A stretch of 64,000 nucleotides of DNA from Cohnella fermenti (GTDB lineage Bacteria > Bacillota > Bacilli > Paenibacillales > Paenibacillaceae). The translations under genes and the position numbers were made by a program. The notes beneath the pieces were generated by a model. That model saw only the letters and a list, made by a program, of their open reading frames with translations. It was not told the DNA's origin and made no database searches. Numbering within the stretch: the stretch's first letter is position 1; each line of letters starts with the position of its first letter. Of the stretch, positions 8,685 to 17,852 are shown piece after piece. Where the stretch lies: assembly GCF_004801405.1 (NCBI RefSeq), contig NZ_SSOB01000032.1, positions 27,070 through 91,069 on the forward strand, given 5' to 3'.

Positions 8685-9031
8685 CTAGAGGGGAGAATGT
8701 GACTGTGATGGTTGTGAGGAGGGGGCGGGGAGGCGGCAGCAGCGGCGGCAGCGTCGGAAGCGGCAGAAGCGCGGCAGGGGAGCAGGGCGGACTTCGATGC
8801 GGGGTTTATGTTAGGAATAGTGACATTTTGAAAACGCCTTCCAATCATCGTGTTCCTTGCCGAAAAATGTAAGCGAACACATCGGAGGCCAATCGCCCTC
8901 GTCCTCGCTTCAACAAACAAAAAATAGCTAACAAAAACAAAATGCGGCCATTTGAATGTGATTTTAATTGACATAGTATAAACTTAGGCAATCGGCCATA
9001 AGCGCAGCAAGCAAAATGGGGAGGCTAACAA
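8685..9031. promoter_or_regulatory. Divergent intergenic region between the two sugar loci
   Basis: This stretch separates the divergent loci and holds no convincing gene. The part up to about 8810 is GC- and purine-biased. The part near the plus-strand gene is AT-rich and has a candidate promoter with TTGAAT (8952-8957), a long 19-bp spacer and TATAAA (8977-8982). A gapped inverted repeat GTGTTC/GAACAC at about 8850-8880 could be a regulator site. GGGGAGG at about 9016 is the ribosome binding site of the next gene. Confidence 0.35.
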
Positions 9032-10369
9032 ATGAAAAAGAAGAATGTGGCAGCAGGGTTGGCGATCACGCTCGGAATCGGGCTGCTGGCCGGGTGCGGC
9101 AGCTCGAACGACGATTCGAATGCATCGCCGTCGGCGAGCGCTTCGGCAGATACGGGGGCAAGCGCGCCGGCAAGCGAGTCGGCCAGCGCAGGCGCAAGCG
9201 GCGCCGATAACGGCGGCGAGGAGATCAAGGGCACGATCACGTGGGCGACGCACCGGACCGAGCTGGCCGATACCGACCTGAAGAAGTACGTCGAAGCGTT
9301 CGAAGCCAAATACCCGGGAACGACGGTCAAGATCGAAGGGCTGAAGGATTACGAGCAGACGATCCGCGTGCGGATGGCTGCGAACGAGTTGCCCGACGTG
9401 CTCTCCCTCGTCGAGACGACGCAATCGGACTTGCCGAAGTTCTATGAACCGCTCGACGACCTCGGGCTGAACGACAACATTTACTTCAAGGACTACAATT
9501 CCTACGACGGCAAGCTGTACGGCATCACGCAACAGGTGGCGATCAACGGCCTGCTGTACAACAAGCAGGCATTCGCCAAGGCCGGCATCGCCGAGCCGCC
9601 GAAGACGCTGGACGAGCTGTTCGCCGATGCGGAGAAGCTGAAGGCTGCGGGCATCGTGCCGATGGCGACCGCCTTCAAGGACGCCTGGACGCTGCAATAC
9701 TGGACCGATCCGGCCGAGTTCATCTACGGCAGCACGGACCTGCGCAACGACAAGATCAATACGGACACGCCGTTCACGGTCGACGGCGCTTACGGCCAGG
9801 GGCTCGGCATCCTGAAGCAGTTCTATGACAAGGGCTATCTCGAGAAGGACGTCTACTCGGCGACATGGGATCAGACGCAGAAGGATCTCGCCTCCGGCAA
9901 AGCCGCGATGATGTACATCGGCAACTGGGCGATCTCGAACCTGCTCAGCAACGGCCTGTCGCTCGACGACATCGGCTTTGTGCCGTTGCCGTACGACAAC
10001 AGCGGCACGTACAAGGGCATGATGCGCAACGACTGGGCATACGCAGTCAGCGCGACGAGCAAGAACAAGCCGCTCGCCAAGGCGTTCATCAAGTTCCTGC
10101 TCGAAGAGTCGGGCGACTACGCCGACCATATGATCATCTCGCCGCTGAAGGATCAACAGCAAAGCCTGAAGCAGATTACCGACTTTATGGCCTACAACCC
10201 GGAGATGCTCGAAGCCCAGTCGATCAGCGAAGACGTCAAGGCCGTCGAGAACAAGATGCAGTTCGATCCGTTCAAGTTCATTCAAGAAGTGACGGTCGGC
10301 AAGATGCAGGACGTGTTCGACAGCTACAACAAGAAGTGGAAGTCGACGAAGGCGGCGCTCGGCAAGTAA
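9032..10369 (+). CDS. ABC transporter sugar-binding lipoprotein
   Basis: 445 residues with a lipoprotein signal (LGIGLLAGCGSSN, lipid Cys about 22), then an Ala/Ser-rich linker and a family 1 solute-binding domain (KGTITWATHRTEL, ELPDVLSLVETTQ, GKAAMMYIGNWAISN). It starts the plus-strand glycan locus and should feed the two permeases that follow. Enzymes encoded downstream (GH35, GH123-like) suggest a beta-galactoside or amino-sugar glycan as ligand. Confidence 0.9.
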   Translation: MKKKNVAAGLAITLGIGLLAGCGSSNDDSNASPSASASADTGASAPASESASAGASGADNGGEEIKGTITWATHRTELADTDLKKYVEAFEAKYPGTTVKIEGLKDYEQTIRVRMAANELPDVLSLVETTQSDLPKFYEPLDDLGLNDNIYFKDYNSYDGKLYGITQQVAINGLLYNKQAFAKAGIAEPPKTLDELFADAEKLKAAGIVPMATAFKDAWTLQYWTDPAEFIYGSTDLRNDKINTDTPFTVDGAYGQGLGILKQFYDKGYLEKDVYSATWDQTQKDLASGKAAMMYIGNWAISNLLSNGLSLDDIGFVPLPYDNSGTYKGMMRNDWAYAVSATSKNKPLAKAFIKFLLEESGDYADHMIISPLKDQQQSLKQITDFMAYNPEMLEAQSISEDVKAVENKMQFDPFKFIQEVTVGKMQDVFDSYNKKWKSTKAALGK

Positions 10370-10484
10370 CGGGACGGGCGGATCGATTCTCGGCATGACC
10401 GACAGAAGCGGATGGCCGGTCCTACGGACATCCGCTTCGTCGTCTCTGCCGCCGCGTCCGTCGATAAGAAAGGAGTGTTAGCGG

Positions 10485-11372
10485 ATGGTCGACAGCCTAT
10501 CGTACAGCCTGCAGAAGCGGATTCTGATCGTCCTGTTCCTGCTTGTCCCGATTGTGCTGCTGGTGTTGTTCTCCCTGTATCCTGCCGGCTATCTGGTCTA
10601 TCTCAGCTTCATGAGCTGGGACGGCTTCAGCCCGGAGAAGACATGGGCGGGCATCGCCAACTACAAGGAAGTGTTCCAGACGAAGGAGATCTGGCAGGCG
10701 TTCGGCCACAACTTCGTCTATCTGATCTGGGGGCTGTTCCAGAACGCGCTCGGCCTGTTCTTCGCGCTGCTGCTCAATTCGCGGCTGAAGGGGCGCAACG
10801 CGTACCGGGTCATGCTGTTCATGCCTTATATTATGAACGGCGTCGCCGTCGCTTATATGTTCAACTACGTGTTCAATTCCGAATACGGCTCCTTCAACAC
10901 GCTGCTGCGCGGCATGGGGCTCGACTCCCTCGCGATCAGCTGGTTCGGTTCGCCGAAGGCGGTCAATCACGTATTGGGCTTCATTACACTGTGGAAGTTC
11001 ATGGGCCTCAACATGGTCATCTATCTCGCCGCGCTGCAGTCCGTTCCTTCGGAGATTGTCGAGGCCGCCAAGATCGACGGCGCTTCGCGCTTCCAGACGA
11101 GCATGCGCGTTGTCCTGCCCAACATTACCCAGGTCATCGAGCTTAACCTGTTCCTGACGATCATCGGCACGCTCGAGATGTTCGACCTGCCGTTTATTCT
11201 GACGGGCGGCGGCCCGCTCGGCGCGAGCGACACGTTCCTGACGAAGACGATCGCGACGGCGTTCAAGTTCAACAACTTCGGCCTGGCGTCCGCGATGAGC
11301 ATCACCTTGATTGCCCTCGTCGTTGTCGTGTTGGGCGTGCAGCGGCTCGCAACGCGGAGGTGGTCGGATTGA
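10485..11372 (+). CDS. Carbohydrate ABC transporter permease (MalF-like)
   Basis: 295 residues with six membrane helices and the EAA loop VPSEIVEAAKIDGASRFQ. AAAGGAG lies before the ATG. The end overlaps the start of the next permease. A 115-bp gap separates it from the binding-protein gene and includes an imperfect inverted repeat of CGGATG-type sequence. Confidence 0.9.
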   Translation: MVDSLSYSLQKRILIVLFLLVPIVLLVLFSLYPAGYLVYLSFMSWDGFSPEKTWAGIANYKEVFQTKEIWQAFGHNFVYLIWGLFQNALGLFFALLLNSRLKGRNAYRVMLFMPYIMNGVAVAYMFNYVFNSEYGSFNTLLRGMGLDSLAISWFGSPKAVNHVLGFITLWKFMGLNMVIYLAALQSVPSEIVEAAKIDGASRFQTSMRVVLPNITQVIELNLFLTIIGTLEMFDLPFILTGGGPLGASDTFLTKTIATAFKFNNFGLASAMSITLIALVVVVLGVQRLATRRWSD

Positions 11373-12202
11373 GAGAGAAGGCATTCGCGCCGTTGACTCT
11401 ATTTAAGCACTTCATTCTGTGGATAGCCGTTGTCCTGATCGTGTTCCCGCCGTATGTGCTCGTGATGAACGCGTTCAAGAGCAAGACGGAATTCGCCCAG
11501 ACGAGCGTCTTCAAGCTGCCGCACAGCTTCCTCAACTTCGATAACTTCGTCTCGGTGATGACGCGTGCGCATCTGGACCGCGCTTACTGGAACACGCTGC
11601 TCATCATTGTCGCCGCCGTCATCGGCAACGTGGCGCTCGGGACGATGGTGGCGTACGTGCTCGGCCGGTTCGAGTTCAGGCTGAAGAAGCTCATCATGGG
11701 CACGTATATTGCGCTGTCGTTCGTGCCGATGATTACGACGCAGGTCGCGACGTTCACCGTTGTGAAGAATCTGCATCTGTACAACACGCTGTGGGCGGCG
11801 ATTGTCCTTAACCTCGGTACGAGCGTGCTGCAGCTCTTTATTTATTTGCAATTCCTGCGGAATATTCCGAGGGAGCTCGACGAGGCCGCGATGATGGAAG
11901 GCGCATCGCTGTTCCGCATATACCGGACGATCATCTTCCCGCTGCTGACGCCGGCGACGGCGACGATCATCATCATCAAGACGATCAACATCTACAACGA
12001 CATGTTCACCCCGTACTTGTACATGCCGGCGCAGAAGCTGACGGTCGTATCGACCAGCCTGATGAACTTCTCGTCGGAGCGGAGCACCGAATGGGAGATG
12101 ATGTCCGCGGCCATTCTGATGATTATGGTGCCGATCATTGTGCTGTATTTGTTCTTCCAGAAGTACGTGTTTGCCGGGATCGTGAACGGTGCAGTAAAAT
12201 AA
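11369..12202 (+). CDS. Carbohydrate ABC transporter permease (MalG-like)
   Basis: 277 residues from a TTG at 11369 that overlaps the stop of the previous permease (TTGA), with GGAGG 8 nt upstream. A GTG at 11360 in the same frame is the alternative. Six hydrophobic segments and the EAA loop IPRELDEAAMMEGASLF are visible, and the end FAGIVNGAVK is typical of the family. It pairs with the preceding permease. Confidence 0.88.
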   Translation: MREKAFAPLTLFKHFILWIAVVLIVFPPYVLVMNAFKSKTEFAQTSVFKLPHSFLNFDNFVSVMTRAHLDRAYWNTLLIIVAAVIGNVALGTMVAYVLGRFEFRLKKLIMGTYIALSFVPMITTQVATFTVVKNLHLYNTLWAAIVLNLGTSVLQLFIYLQFLRNIPRELDEAAMMEGASLFRIYRTIIFPLLTPATATIIIIKTINIYNDMFTPYLYMPAQKLTVVSTSLMNFSSERSTEWEMMSAAILMIMVPIIVLYLFFQKYVFAGIVNGAVK

Positions 12203-12238
12203 CGGTACTCGCACGTTCAGACAACGGGAGGAAGCGGC

Positions 12239-14068
12239 ATGACGAAGATGGGATGGCGAATCGCGGGAAGGGCGTTCGAGAAGTTATGGGTGGCGTTCGC
12301 GAATCTCACCATGCAACAGAAGCTGCTGATCGTCTTCCTGACGCTTGTCTGCCTTCCGCTCTTCATGATCAGCTACGCTTCTTCCTATTATTATGCCCGC
12401 TCGATCAAGGCGAACACGACGTCGTACGCGACCGAGATCACCTCGAAGACGCTGCTCAAGATCGACGATTACGTGACGGACTTGTACAATATGTCGGCGA
12501 TGCCGCTGTACAACAAGGACTTTCTCGGCTGGCTGGCCGATCCGAACACAGGGCTGGCCAAGGAGCAGGGAATGGATCTCTACATTAATAATTTGAACAA
12601 AATCAAGCCCGATACCGTGTCGGTCTATGTGTTCGATAACTACGGGCGCTTCAAATACAACATCAAAACCGGCGGCATCCGGAACAACCTCGACGAGGTC
12701 CGGGACGAATGGGCGAAGATCGCGATGGAAGCCGACGGCAATCCCGTGCTCGTCAGCACGCAGGAGGTGTCGACCGGGAAGGACAATTACTACGCCTTCT
12801 CCGTCATTCGGGAGCTGAAGCAGGTGAAGTTCGATCTTGCGCCGATCGGGTTCATCGTCTTCGATACGAATATTACGGCATTCGAGCGGCAGTTCCGCGA
12901 CCTCGACGACGTGACGAAGGGGCAGACGGTGCTCGTCGACGAGAACGACAAGGTCATCTACGCAAGCGATCGCTCGCTGCTCACCCGCGATCTGTCAAGC
13001 GAGGAGTCGGTCCGGCAGGCGACGGCGACCTCGGGATCGTTCCCGATCCGGATCGACGGCGAATCGTACATCACGACGTATGCGAGATCCTCGTTGACCA
13101 ATTGGAAGCTGATCGTCTACATTCCGACGGCGGAAGTGACCCGGCAAGCGGCGGTCACCCGCAACGTGACGCTGCTCATGTCGGGCCTCTTCGTGCTGCT
13201 GGCGCTCGGCATCGCGATTGCGATCTCGTACGCGCTCACCCGGCCGCTCAGCAAGATCAAGACGCTGATGCAGGAGGTGCAGACGGGCAATCTCGACGTC
13301 AGCTTCAACCAGCGCTACCGGGATGAGGTGGGCATGTTGGGCCGGCACTTCAACATCATGGTGACGCGCGTTCGCGATCTGCTCGAAGAGGTGAAGACGA
13401 CGCAGACGCGCAAGAAGGAAGCGGAATATGCGGCGCTGCAGAGCCAGATCAATCCGCACTTCATCTACAACACGCTCGAGACGATCCGGATGAAGGCGGA
13501 GCTGAACGACGACGAGGAAGTGGCCGATATGACGTTCACGCTCGGGAAGCTGCTCCGCTACGGCGTCAATCACGAGGAGCAGCTTGCGACGATCGGGCAG
13601 GAGCTTGAGCATCTGGGCAACTACATCGCGCTGCAGAACATGCGGTTCTCGAACAAGTTCACGGTGCTTGTCGACATTCCGGAGCGCGATCATGACATCG
13701 GCTGCGTCAAGCTTATGCTCCAGCCGATCGTCGAGAACGCGATCCATCACGCGTTCAAGAACCGGCTCGGCACCGGCACGATCCGGATCGATGTCCGCCA
13801 TGAAGGGACGGACGTCGTCTTCATCGTCGCCGACGACGGCTGCGGCATGAGCGAGCAGGAACTGAAGACGCTGCGCGAACGCGTCGCCGGCCGGCTTCCG
13901 CCCGCCGCGCGGGGGCGGGGCATCGGCCTGCGCAACGTGCGGGAGCGGATCAAGATGCAGTACGGCGAGGCGTACGGTCTGCGGATCGACAGCCGGGAGG
14001 GCGAAGGCACGGTCGTCGAGATTCGGCTGCCGCTGCCGCCGGAGCGGGAGGAGGCGGAGAGATGCTGA
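12239..14068 (+). CDS. LytS/YesM-type sensor histidine kinase
   Basis: 609 residues. The first membrane helix is at about 30-50 (LLIVFLTLVCLPLFMI), followed by an extracellular Cache-like domain to about 300 and a second helix near 305-325 (LMSGLFVLLALGIAIAISYAL). HAMP comes next (RYRDEVGMLGRHFN), then the His box ALQSQINPHFIYNTLETIRM, and a GHKL ATPase with VADDGCGMS and GIGLRNVRERI. GGGAGG precedes the ATG. It overlaps the response regulator gene by 7 bp, so they are partners. Confidence 0.9.
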   Translation: MTKMGWRIAGRAFEKLWVAFANLTMQQKLLIVFLTLVCLPLFMISYASSYYYARSIKANTTSYATEITSKTLLKIDDYVTDLYNMSAMPLYNKDFLGWLADPNTGLAKEQGMDLYINNLNKIKPDTVSVYVFDNYGRFKYNIKTGGIRNNLDEVRDEWAKIAMEADGNPVLVSTQEVSTGKDNYYAFSVIRELKQVKFDLAPIGFIVFDTNITAFERQFRDLDDVTKGQTVLVDENDKVIYASDRSLLTRDLSSEESVRQATATSGSFPIRIDGESYITTYARSSLTNWKLIVYIPTAEVTRQAAVTRNVTLLMSGLFVLLALGIAIAISYALTRPLSKIKTLMQEVQTGNLDVSFNQRYRDEVGMLGRHFNIMVTRVRDLLEEVKTTQTRKKEAEYAALQSQINPHFIYNTLETIRMKAELNDDEEVADMTFTLGKLLRYGVNHEEQLATIGQELEHLGNYIALQNMRFSNKFTVLVDIPERDHDIGCVKLMLQPIVENAIHHAFKNRLGTGTIRIDVRHEGTDVVFIVADDGCGMSEQELKTLRERVAGRLPPAARGRGIGLRNVRERIKMQYGEAYGLRIDSREGEGTVVEIRLPLPPEREEAERC

Positions 14069-14868
14069 AGATTATGGTCGTCGACGACGAGGAGCAGATT
14101 CGCCTTGGCATCGCCAAGATTCTGTCCAGGTATCCGGGCGGCGTCGAGATCGCCGGCCAGCACGGCAACGGGCTGGAGGCGATGCTGCAGTTGTCCGGCA
14201 TGGGACCGGACGATCTCGATGTCATCGTCACCGACATCGAGATGCCGATGATGGACGGCCTGCGCTTCATCGAGCAGGCGAAGGAGAAGCTGCCGAACGT
14301 CGTCATCATCATGCTGAGCGGGTACAACGACTTCGAGTACGCCAGACGGGCGCTGCGCGCGGGCGCGACCGATTACCTGCTCAAGCCGATGGACAAGGTC
14401 GAGGTGTTCAAGCTGCTGGACCGGTGCGCGGAGGCGAAGCAGGCGGCGGAGCGGGATGCCGGAGCGGCGGCTCCTGCGGCCGCCCCCGCTGCCGATCCGC
14501 AGCCGACCGGCGCGGCGGCGGCACCGGCGCCGCACAGCCTGGGCGCGGCGACCGCCGATCGGATCTGCAAGCTGATCGACCGGGAGTACAATCGCGACAT
14601 CGATCTGCCTTACATCGCCGACAAGGTCGGCTTTAACGCAAGCTATATCAGCAAGCTGTTCAGCCGCGAGAAGGGCGAGACGATTACCGACTACCTCAAC
14701 CGGGTGCGGATGGACAAGGCGAAGATGCTGCTGCGCGACCATCCGGGCCTGAAGGTGTACGAGATCGCCCATCTCGTCGGCTACGGCGACAAAATTTATT
14801 TCCAGAAGCTGTTCAAACGAACGGTCGGCGTGACGCCCCTCGAATACCGTGCGGGCACGCCCGACTAG
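14062..14868 (+). CDS. AraC-family two-component response regulator, short form
   Basis: 268 residues. The receiver domain is at 1-125, with VVDDEEQ, phospho-acceptor Asp about 58 in TDIEMP, MLSGYNDFEYA and YLLKPMDK. An Ala/Pro-rich linker of about 40 residues follows, then an AraC helix-turn-helix domain at about 170-265 (VGFNASYISKLFSREKG, VGYGDKIYFQKLFKRTVG). It lacks the long middle region of the regulator in the minus-strand locus. It likely activates this plus-strand operon. Confidence 0.9.
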   Translation: MLKIMVVDDEEQIRLGIAKILSRYPGGVEIAGQHGNGLEAMLQLSGMGPDDLDVIVTDIEMPMMDGLRFIEQAKEKLPNVVIIMLSGYNDFEYARRALRAGATDYLLKPMDKVEVFKLLDRCAEAKQAAERDAGAAAPAAAPAADPQPTGAAAAPAPHSLGAATADRICKLIDREYNRDIDLPYIADKVGFNASYISKLFSREKGETITDYLNRVRMDKAKMLLRDHPGLKVYEIAHLVGYGDKIYFQKLFKRTVGVTPLEYRAGTPD

Positions 14869-14882
14869 CGGGGGAGAACGAG

Positions 14883-16655
14883 ATGGCTACATTCGAGATC
14901 GCAGGCGACGGCTTCGTCCTGGACGGCAAGCCGATTCGCCTCATCAGCGGCGCGATGCACTACTTCCGCATCGTGCCGGATTATTGGGAGGATCGCCTCC
15001 GCAAGCTGCGGGCCTGCGGCTTCAACGCCGTCGAGACGTACATCGCCTGGAACCTGCACGAGCCGCAGGAAGGGCGCTTCGTCTTCGAGGGCATCGCGGA
15101 CGTCGAGCGGTTCGTGCGGTTGGCGGGCGAGCTGGGCCTGCACGTCATTGTGCGCCCAAGCCCTTATATATGCGCGGAATGGGAATTCGGCGGCTTGCCC
15201 GCCTGGCTGCTGGCCGACTCCGAGCTGCGGCTGCGATGCGGCGATCCGCGGTTCCTCGCGAAGGTTAAGGCATATTACGACGAGCTGCTGCCGCGGCTGA
15301 AGCCGCTTCTCTGCACATCGGGCGGCCCGATCGTCGCGATGCAGATCGAGAACGAATACGGCAGCTACGGGAACGATCGGAATTACTTGAATTTTCTGAA
15401 GGATACGATGGTCGGGGCCGGGATGGATGTGCTGCTGTTCACCTCGGACGGCTCGGAGGACTACATGCTGCAGGGCGGCACGCTGCCGGGAACGCTCGCG
15501 ACGCTGAACTTCGGCTCGAAGCCGGAGCAGGCGTTCGCGCGGCTGCTCGCCTATCGGCCGGAATCGCCGCTCGTCTGCATGGAATATTGGAACGGCTGGT
15601 TCGACCACTGGGGCGACGAGCACCATGTGCGGGGCTACGAGGACGTCGTCGACGTGCTGGACCGCATTCTCGCGGCCGGCGCTTCGGTCAACTTCTACAT
15701 GTTCCACGGCGGCACGAACTTCGGCTTCTACAACGGGGCGAACCATATCGAGTTCTACGAGCCGACGGTGACGAGCTACGATTACCATGCGCTGCTGTCC
15801 GAATCGGGCGATCCGACGGACAAGTATTGGGCGATCCGGGACGTGATCGGCCGGTATGCGGAGCTGCCCGATGTGCCGCTGCCCGCCGTCTCGCCGAAGC
15901 GGGGCTACGGGAACGTGCGGCTGACGGAGCGCGCTTCGCTGTTCGCATCGTTCGATCGGCTGGGGCCGGCGATTCCGTCCGTCTATCCCGAGACGATGGA
16001 GCGGCTTGGCCAGGATTACGGCTTCCTCTGGTATGAGACGGAGGTGTCCGGTCCGCAGGAGCAGTGTGCGATCATCGTGCAGGAGGTTCGGGATCGGGCC
16101 TCGATCTATCTCGACGGGCGGTTCGTCGGCGTTGTCGAGCGGTGGGGAGCCGATTCCGTTGTCGCCGACATTCCCGCCGGAGGGGCGAAGCTTGGCATTC
16201 TGGTGGAAAATATGGGGCGCATCAATTACGGCTCGCGGCTGCGGGACGTGAAGGGCATCACGGAGGGCGTCAAGACCGGCGCGAAGCTGTACAATCACTT
16301 CCTGTTCAACTGGACGATTCGCACGCTGCCGCTAAGCGATCTGTCGGGCCTGGTGTATGAGCCTTGCGGGACGAGCGGTTCGCTTGGCGACTTGGGCGAC
16401 GAGCCTGCCTTCTATCGGGGGACGTTCACGGTCGACGAGCCGGCGGACACGTTCCTGAAGCTCGAAGGCTGGACGAAGGGCGTCGCTTATGTCAACGGAT
16501 TTAATCTCGGCCGTTATTGGGAGCGCGGTCCGCAGAAGACGCTGTATGTGCCGGCGCCGCTGCTGAGGGCGGGCGTCAACGAGCTGGTCGTCTTCGAGTT
16601 GCACGGCACGGCTCGCCCGGTCGCGGTGCTGCAGGATGTCGCGGAGCTGGGATAA
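14883..16655 (+). CDS. GH35 beta-galactosidase
   Basis: 590 residues, the usual length of compact bacterial GH35 enzymes. The N-terminal TIM barrel begins with LISGAMHYFRIVPDYWEDRL and NAVETYIAWNLHEPQEG. The acid/base Glu is in QIENEYGSYG (about residues 154-163) and the nucleophile Glu is about 234 in CMEYWNGWFDHWG. C-terminal beta-sandwich domains include KGVAYVNGFNLGRYWERGPQ. There is no signal peptide, so it cleaves imported galactosides in the cytoplasm. It follows the regulator by 14 bp. Confidence 0.93.
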   Translation: MATFEIAGDGFVLDGKPIRLISGAMHYFRIVPDYWEDRLRKLRACGFNAVETYIAWNLHEPQEGRFVFEGIADVERFVRLAGELGLHVIVRPSPYICAEWEFGGLPAWLLADSELRLRCGDPRFLAKVKAYYDELLPRLKPLLCTSGGPIVAMQIENEYGSYGNDRNYLNFLKDTMVGAGMDVLLFTSDGSEDYMLQGGTLPGTLATLNFGSKPEQAFARLLAYRPESPLVCMEYWNGWFDHWGDEHHVRGYEDVVDVLDRILAAGASVNFYMFHGGTNFGFYNGANHIEFYEPTVTSYDYHALLSESGDPTDKYWAIRDVIGRYAELPDVPLPAVSPKRGYGNVRLTERASLFASFDRLGPAIPSVYPETMERLGQDYGFLWYETEVSGPQEQCAIIVQEVRDRASIYLDGRFVGVVERWGADSVVADIPAGGAKLGILVENMGRINYGSRLRDVKGITEGVKTGAKLYNHFLFNWTIRTLPLSDLSGLVYEPCGTSGSLGDLGDEPAFYRGTFTVDEPADTFLKLEGWTKGVAYVNGFNLGRYWERGPQKTLYVPAPLLRAGVNELVVFELHGTARPVAVLQDVAELG

Positions 16656-16682
16656 CGGACGGAAGAAGGAGGAAGGATCGCG

Positions 16683-17852
16683 ATGAGAGTCGGCATTATC
16701 GGATACGGCACCCGCATGCATTATTTTGTGGATCGGCTGCTGGAGTTGGAGCAAGGGGTGCAGGTGGCGGCCGTGGCCGACATCGATATCGGCAAGGCGC
16801 AGGCGAAGCTCGGACAGAAGGGGAGCGCCGCCGAAGGGGTTCGCTGCTATGAGCGTGCGGACGATATGCTGGCGGCGGAGGAGCTCGACGGCGTTATGAT
16901 CGGCACCCGCTGCTCGCTGCACACCGAGATGGCGCTCAAGGTGATGGCGCGCAACCTCCCGCTGTTCCTCGAGAAGCCCGTCGGCATTACGCCGGCGGAT
17001 CTGGCGAAGCTGCGCGAGGCGTCGGCGCGCTCGACGTCGGAGGTCGTCGTCTCGTTCCCGCTGCGCAACACGCCGGCGGCGGTGCTCGTCAAGGAAATTA
17101 TCGATTCGGGCCGCCTCGGCACGATCGAGCATGTGCAAGCGGTCAACAATGTGCCGTACGGCGGCGTCTATTACCATGACTGGTACCGCAACGAAGCGGA
17201 GACCGGAGGGCTGTTCCTGCAGAAGGCGACGCACGATCTCGACTGCCTGAATTTCCTGCTCGGCATGGAGCCGACGGCGGTGGCGGCGATGGAGTCGAAG
17301 CGGGTGTTCGCGGGCGGCAAGCCTGCGGGGCTCCGCTGCGGCGACTGCGACGAATATTATACGTGTCCGGAGAGCCCGTACGTGCTTAAGCGCGTCGCGC
17401 GGGAGGAATCGACGGGCGACGGCTGCGCCTTCGCGGTCGATACGGGCAATCACGATTCCGCGAGCATTCTGATCCGCTACGAGACGGGGATGCATGCCGT
17501 CTATTCGCAGAACTTCTATGCGAGGAAGGAAGCCGGCCGGCGCGGCGCGCGGCTCATCGGCTACAAGGGCACGGTCGAGTTCGACTGGTACCGCGACGAG
17601 GTGAAGGTATTCATGCACCATACGCCGCGGACGGAGACGTACAAGCTCGAAGCGGCGAAGCTGCCGCACTTCGGCGGCGATTCGGCGCTTGCGCTCAACT
17701 TCCTCGGCGTCATGCGCGGCGAGGAGCGCTCGGCGACGCCGCTCGCGATGGGCATCTCGAGCGCGCTGATGTGCTTGAAGGCGGAGCAGGCGGCCAAGTC
17801 CGACGTCTACCAGACGATCGGCCCCGACGGCGGCCAAGGAGTGGTCTCGTGA
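16683..17852 (+). CDS. Gfo/Idh/MocA family oxidoreductase
   Basis: 389 residues with an N-terminal Rossmann domain (MRVGIIGYGTRMHY), the family motif LFLEKPVGI near residue 100 and the substrate-side HDLDCLNFLLG. A Cys-rich patch RCGDCDEYYTCPESPY near residue 220 is less common and could bind metal. It has GGAGGAAGG before the ATG. In glycan operons such enzymes oxidise or reduce sugars or sugar alcohols with NAD(P). The substrate is unknown. Confidence 0.88.
   Translation: MRVGIIGYGTRMHYFVDRLLELEQGVQVAAVADIDIGKAQAKLGQKGSAAEGVRCYERADDMLAAEELDGVMIGTRCSLHTEMALKVMARNLPLFLEKPVGITPADLAKLREASARSTSEVVVSFPLRNTPAAVLVKEIIDSGRLGTIEHVQAVNNVPYGGVYYHDWYRNEAETGGLFLQKATHDLDCLNFLLGMEPTAVAAMESKRVFAGGKPAGLRCGDCDEYYTCPESPYVLKRVAREESTGDGCAFAVDTGNHDSASILIRYETGMHAVYSQNFYARKEAGRRGARLIGYKGTVEFDWYRDEVKVFMHHTPRTETYKLEAAKLPHFGGDSALALNFLGVMRGEERSATPLAMGISSALMCLKAEQAAKSDVYQTIGPDGGQGVVS

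Noticed and set aside
7721..8974. 417-codon version of the first permease
   Set aside because: The extra N-terminus is low-complexity sequence over the promoter; the ATG at 8605 has a good ribosome binding site and family-like start.
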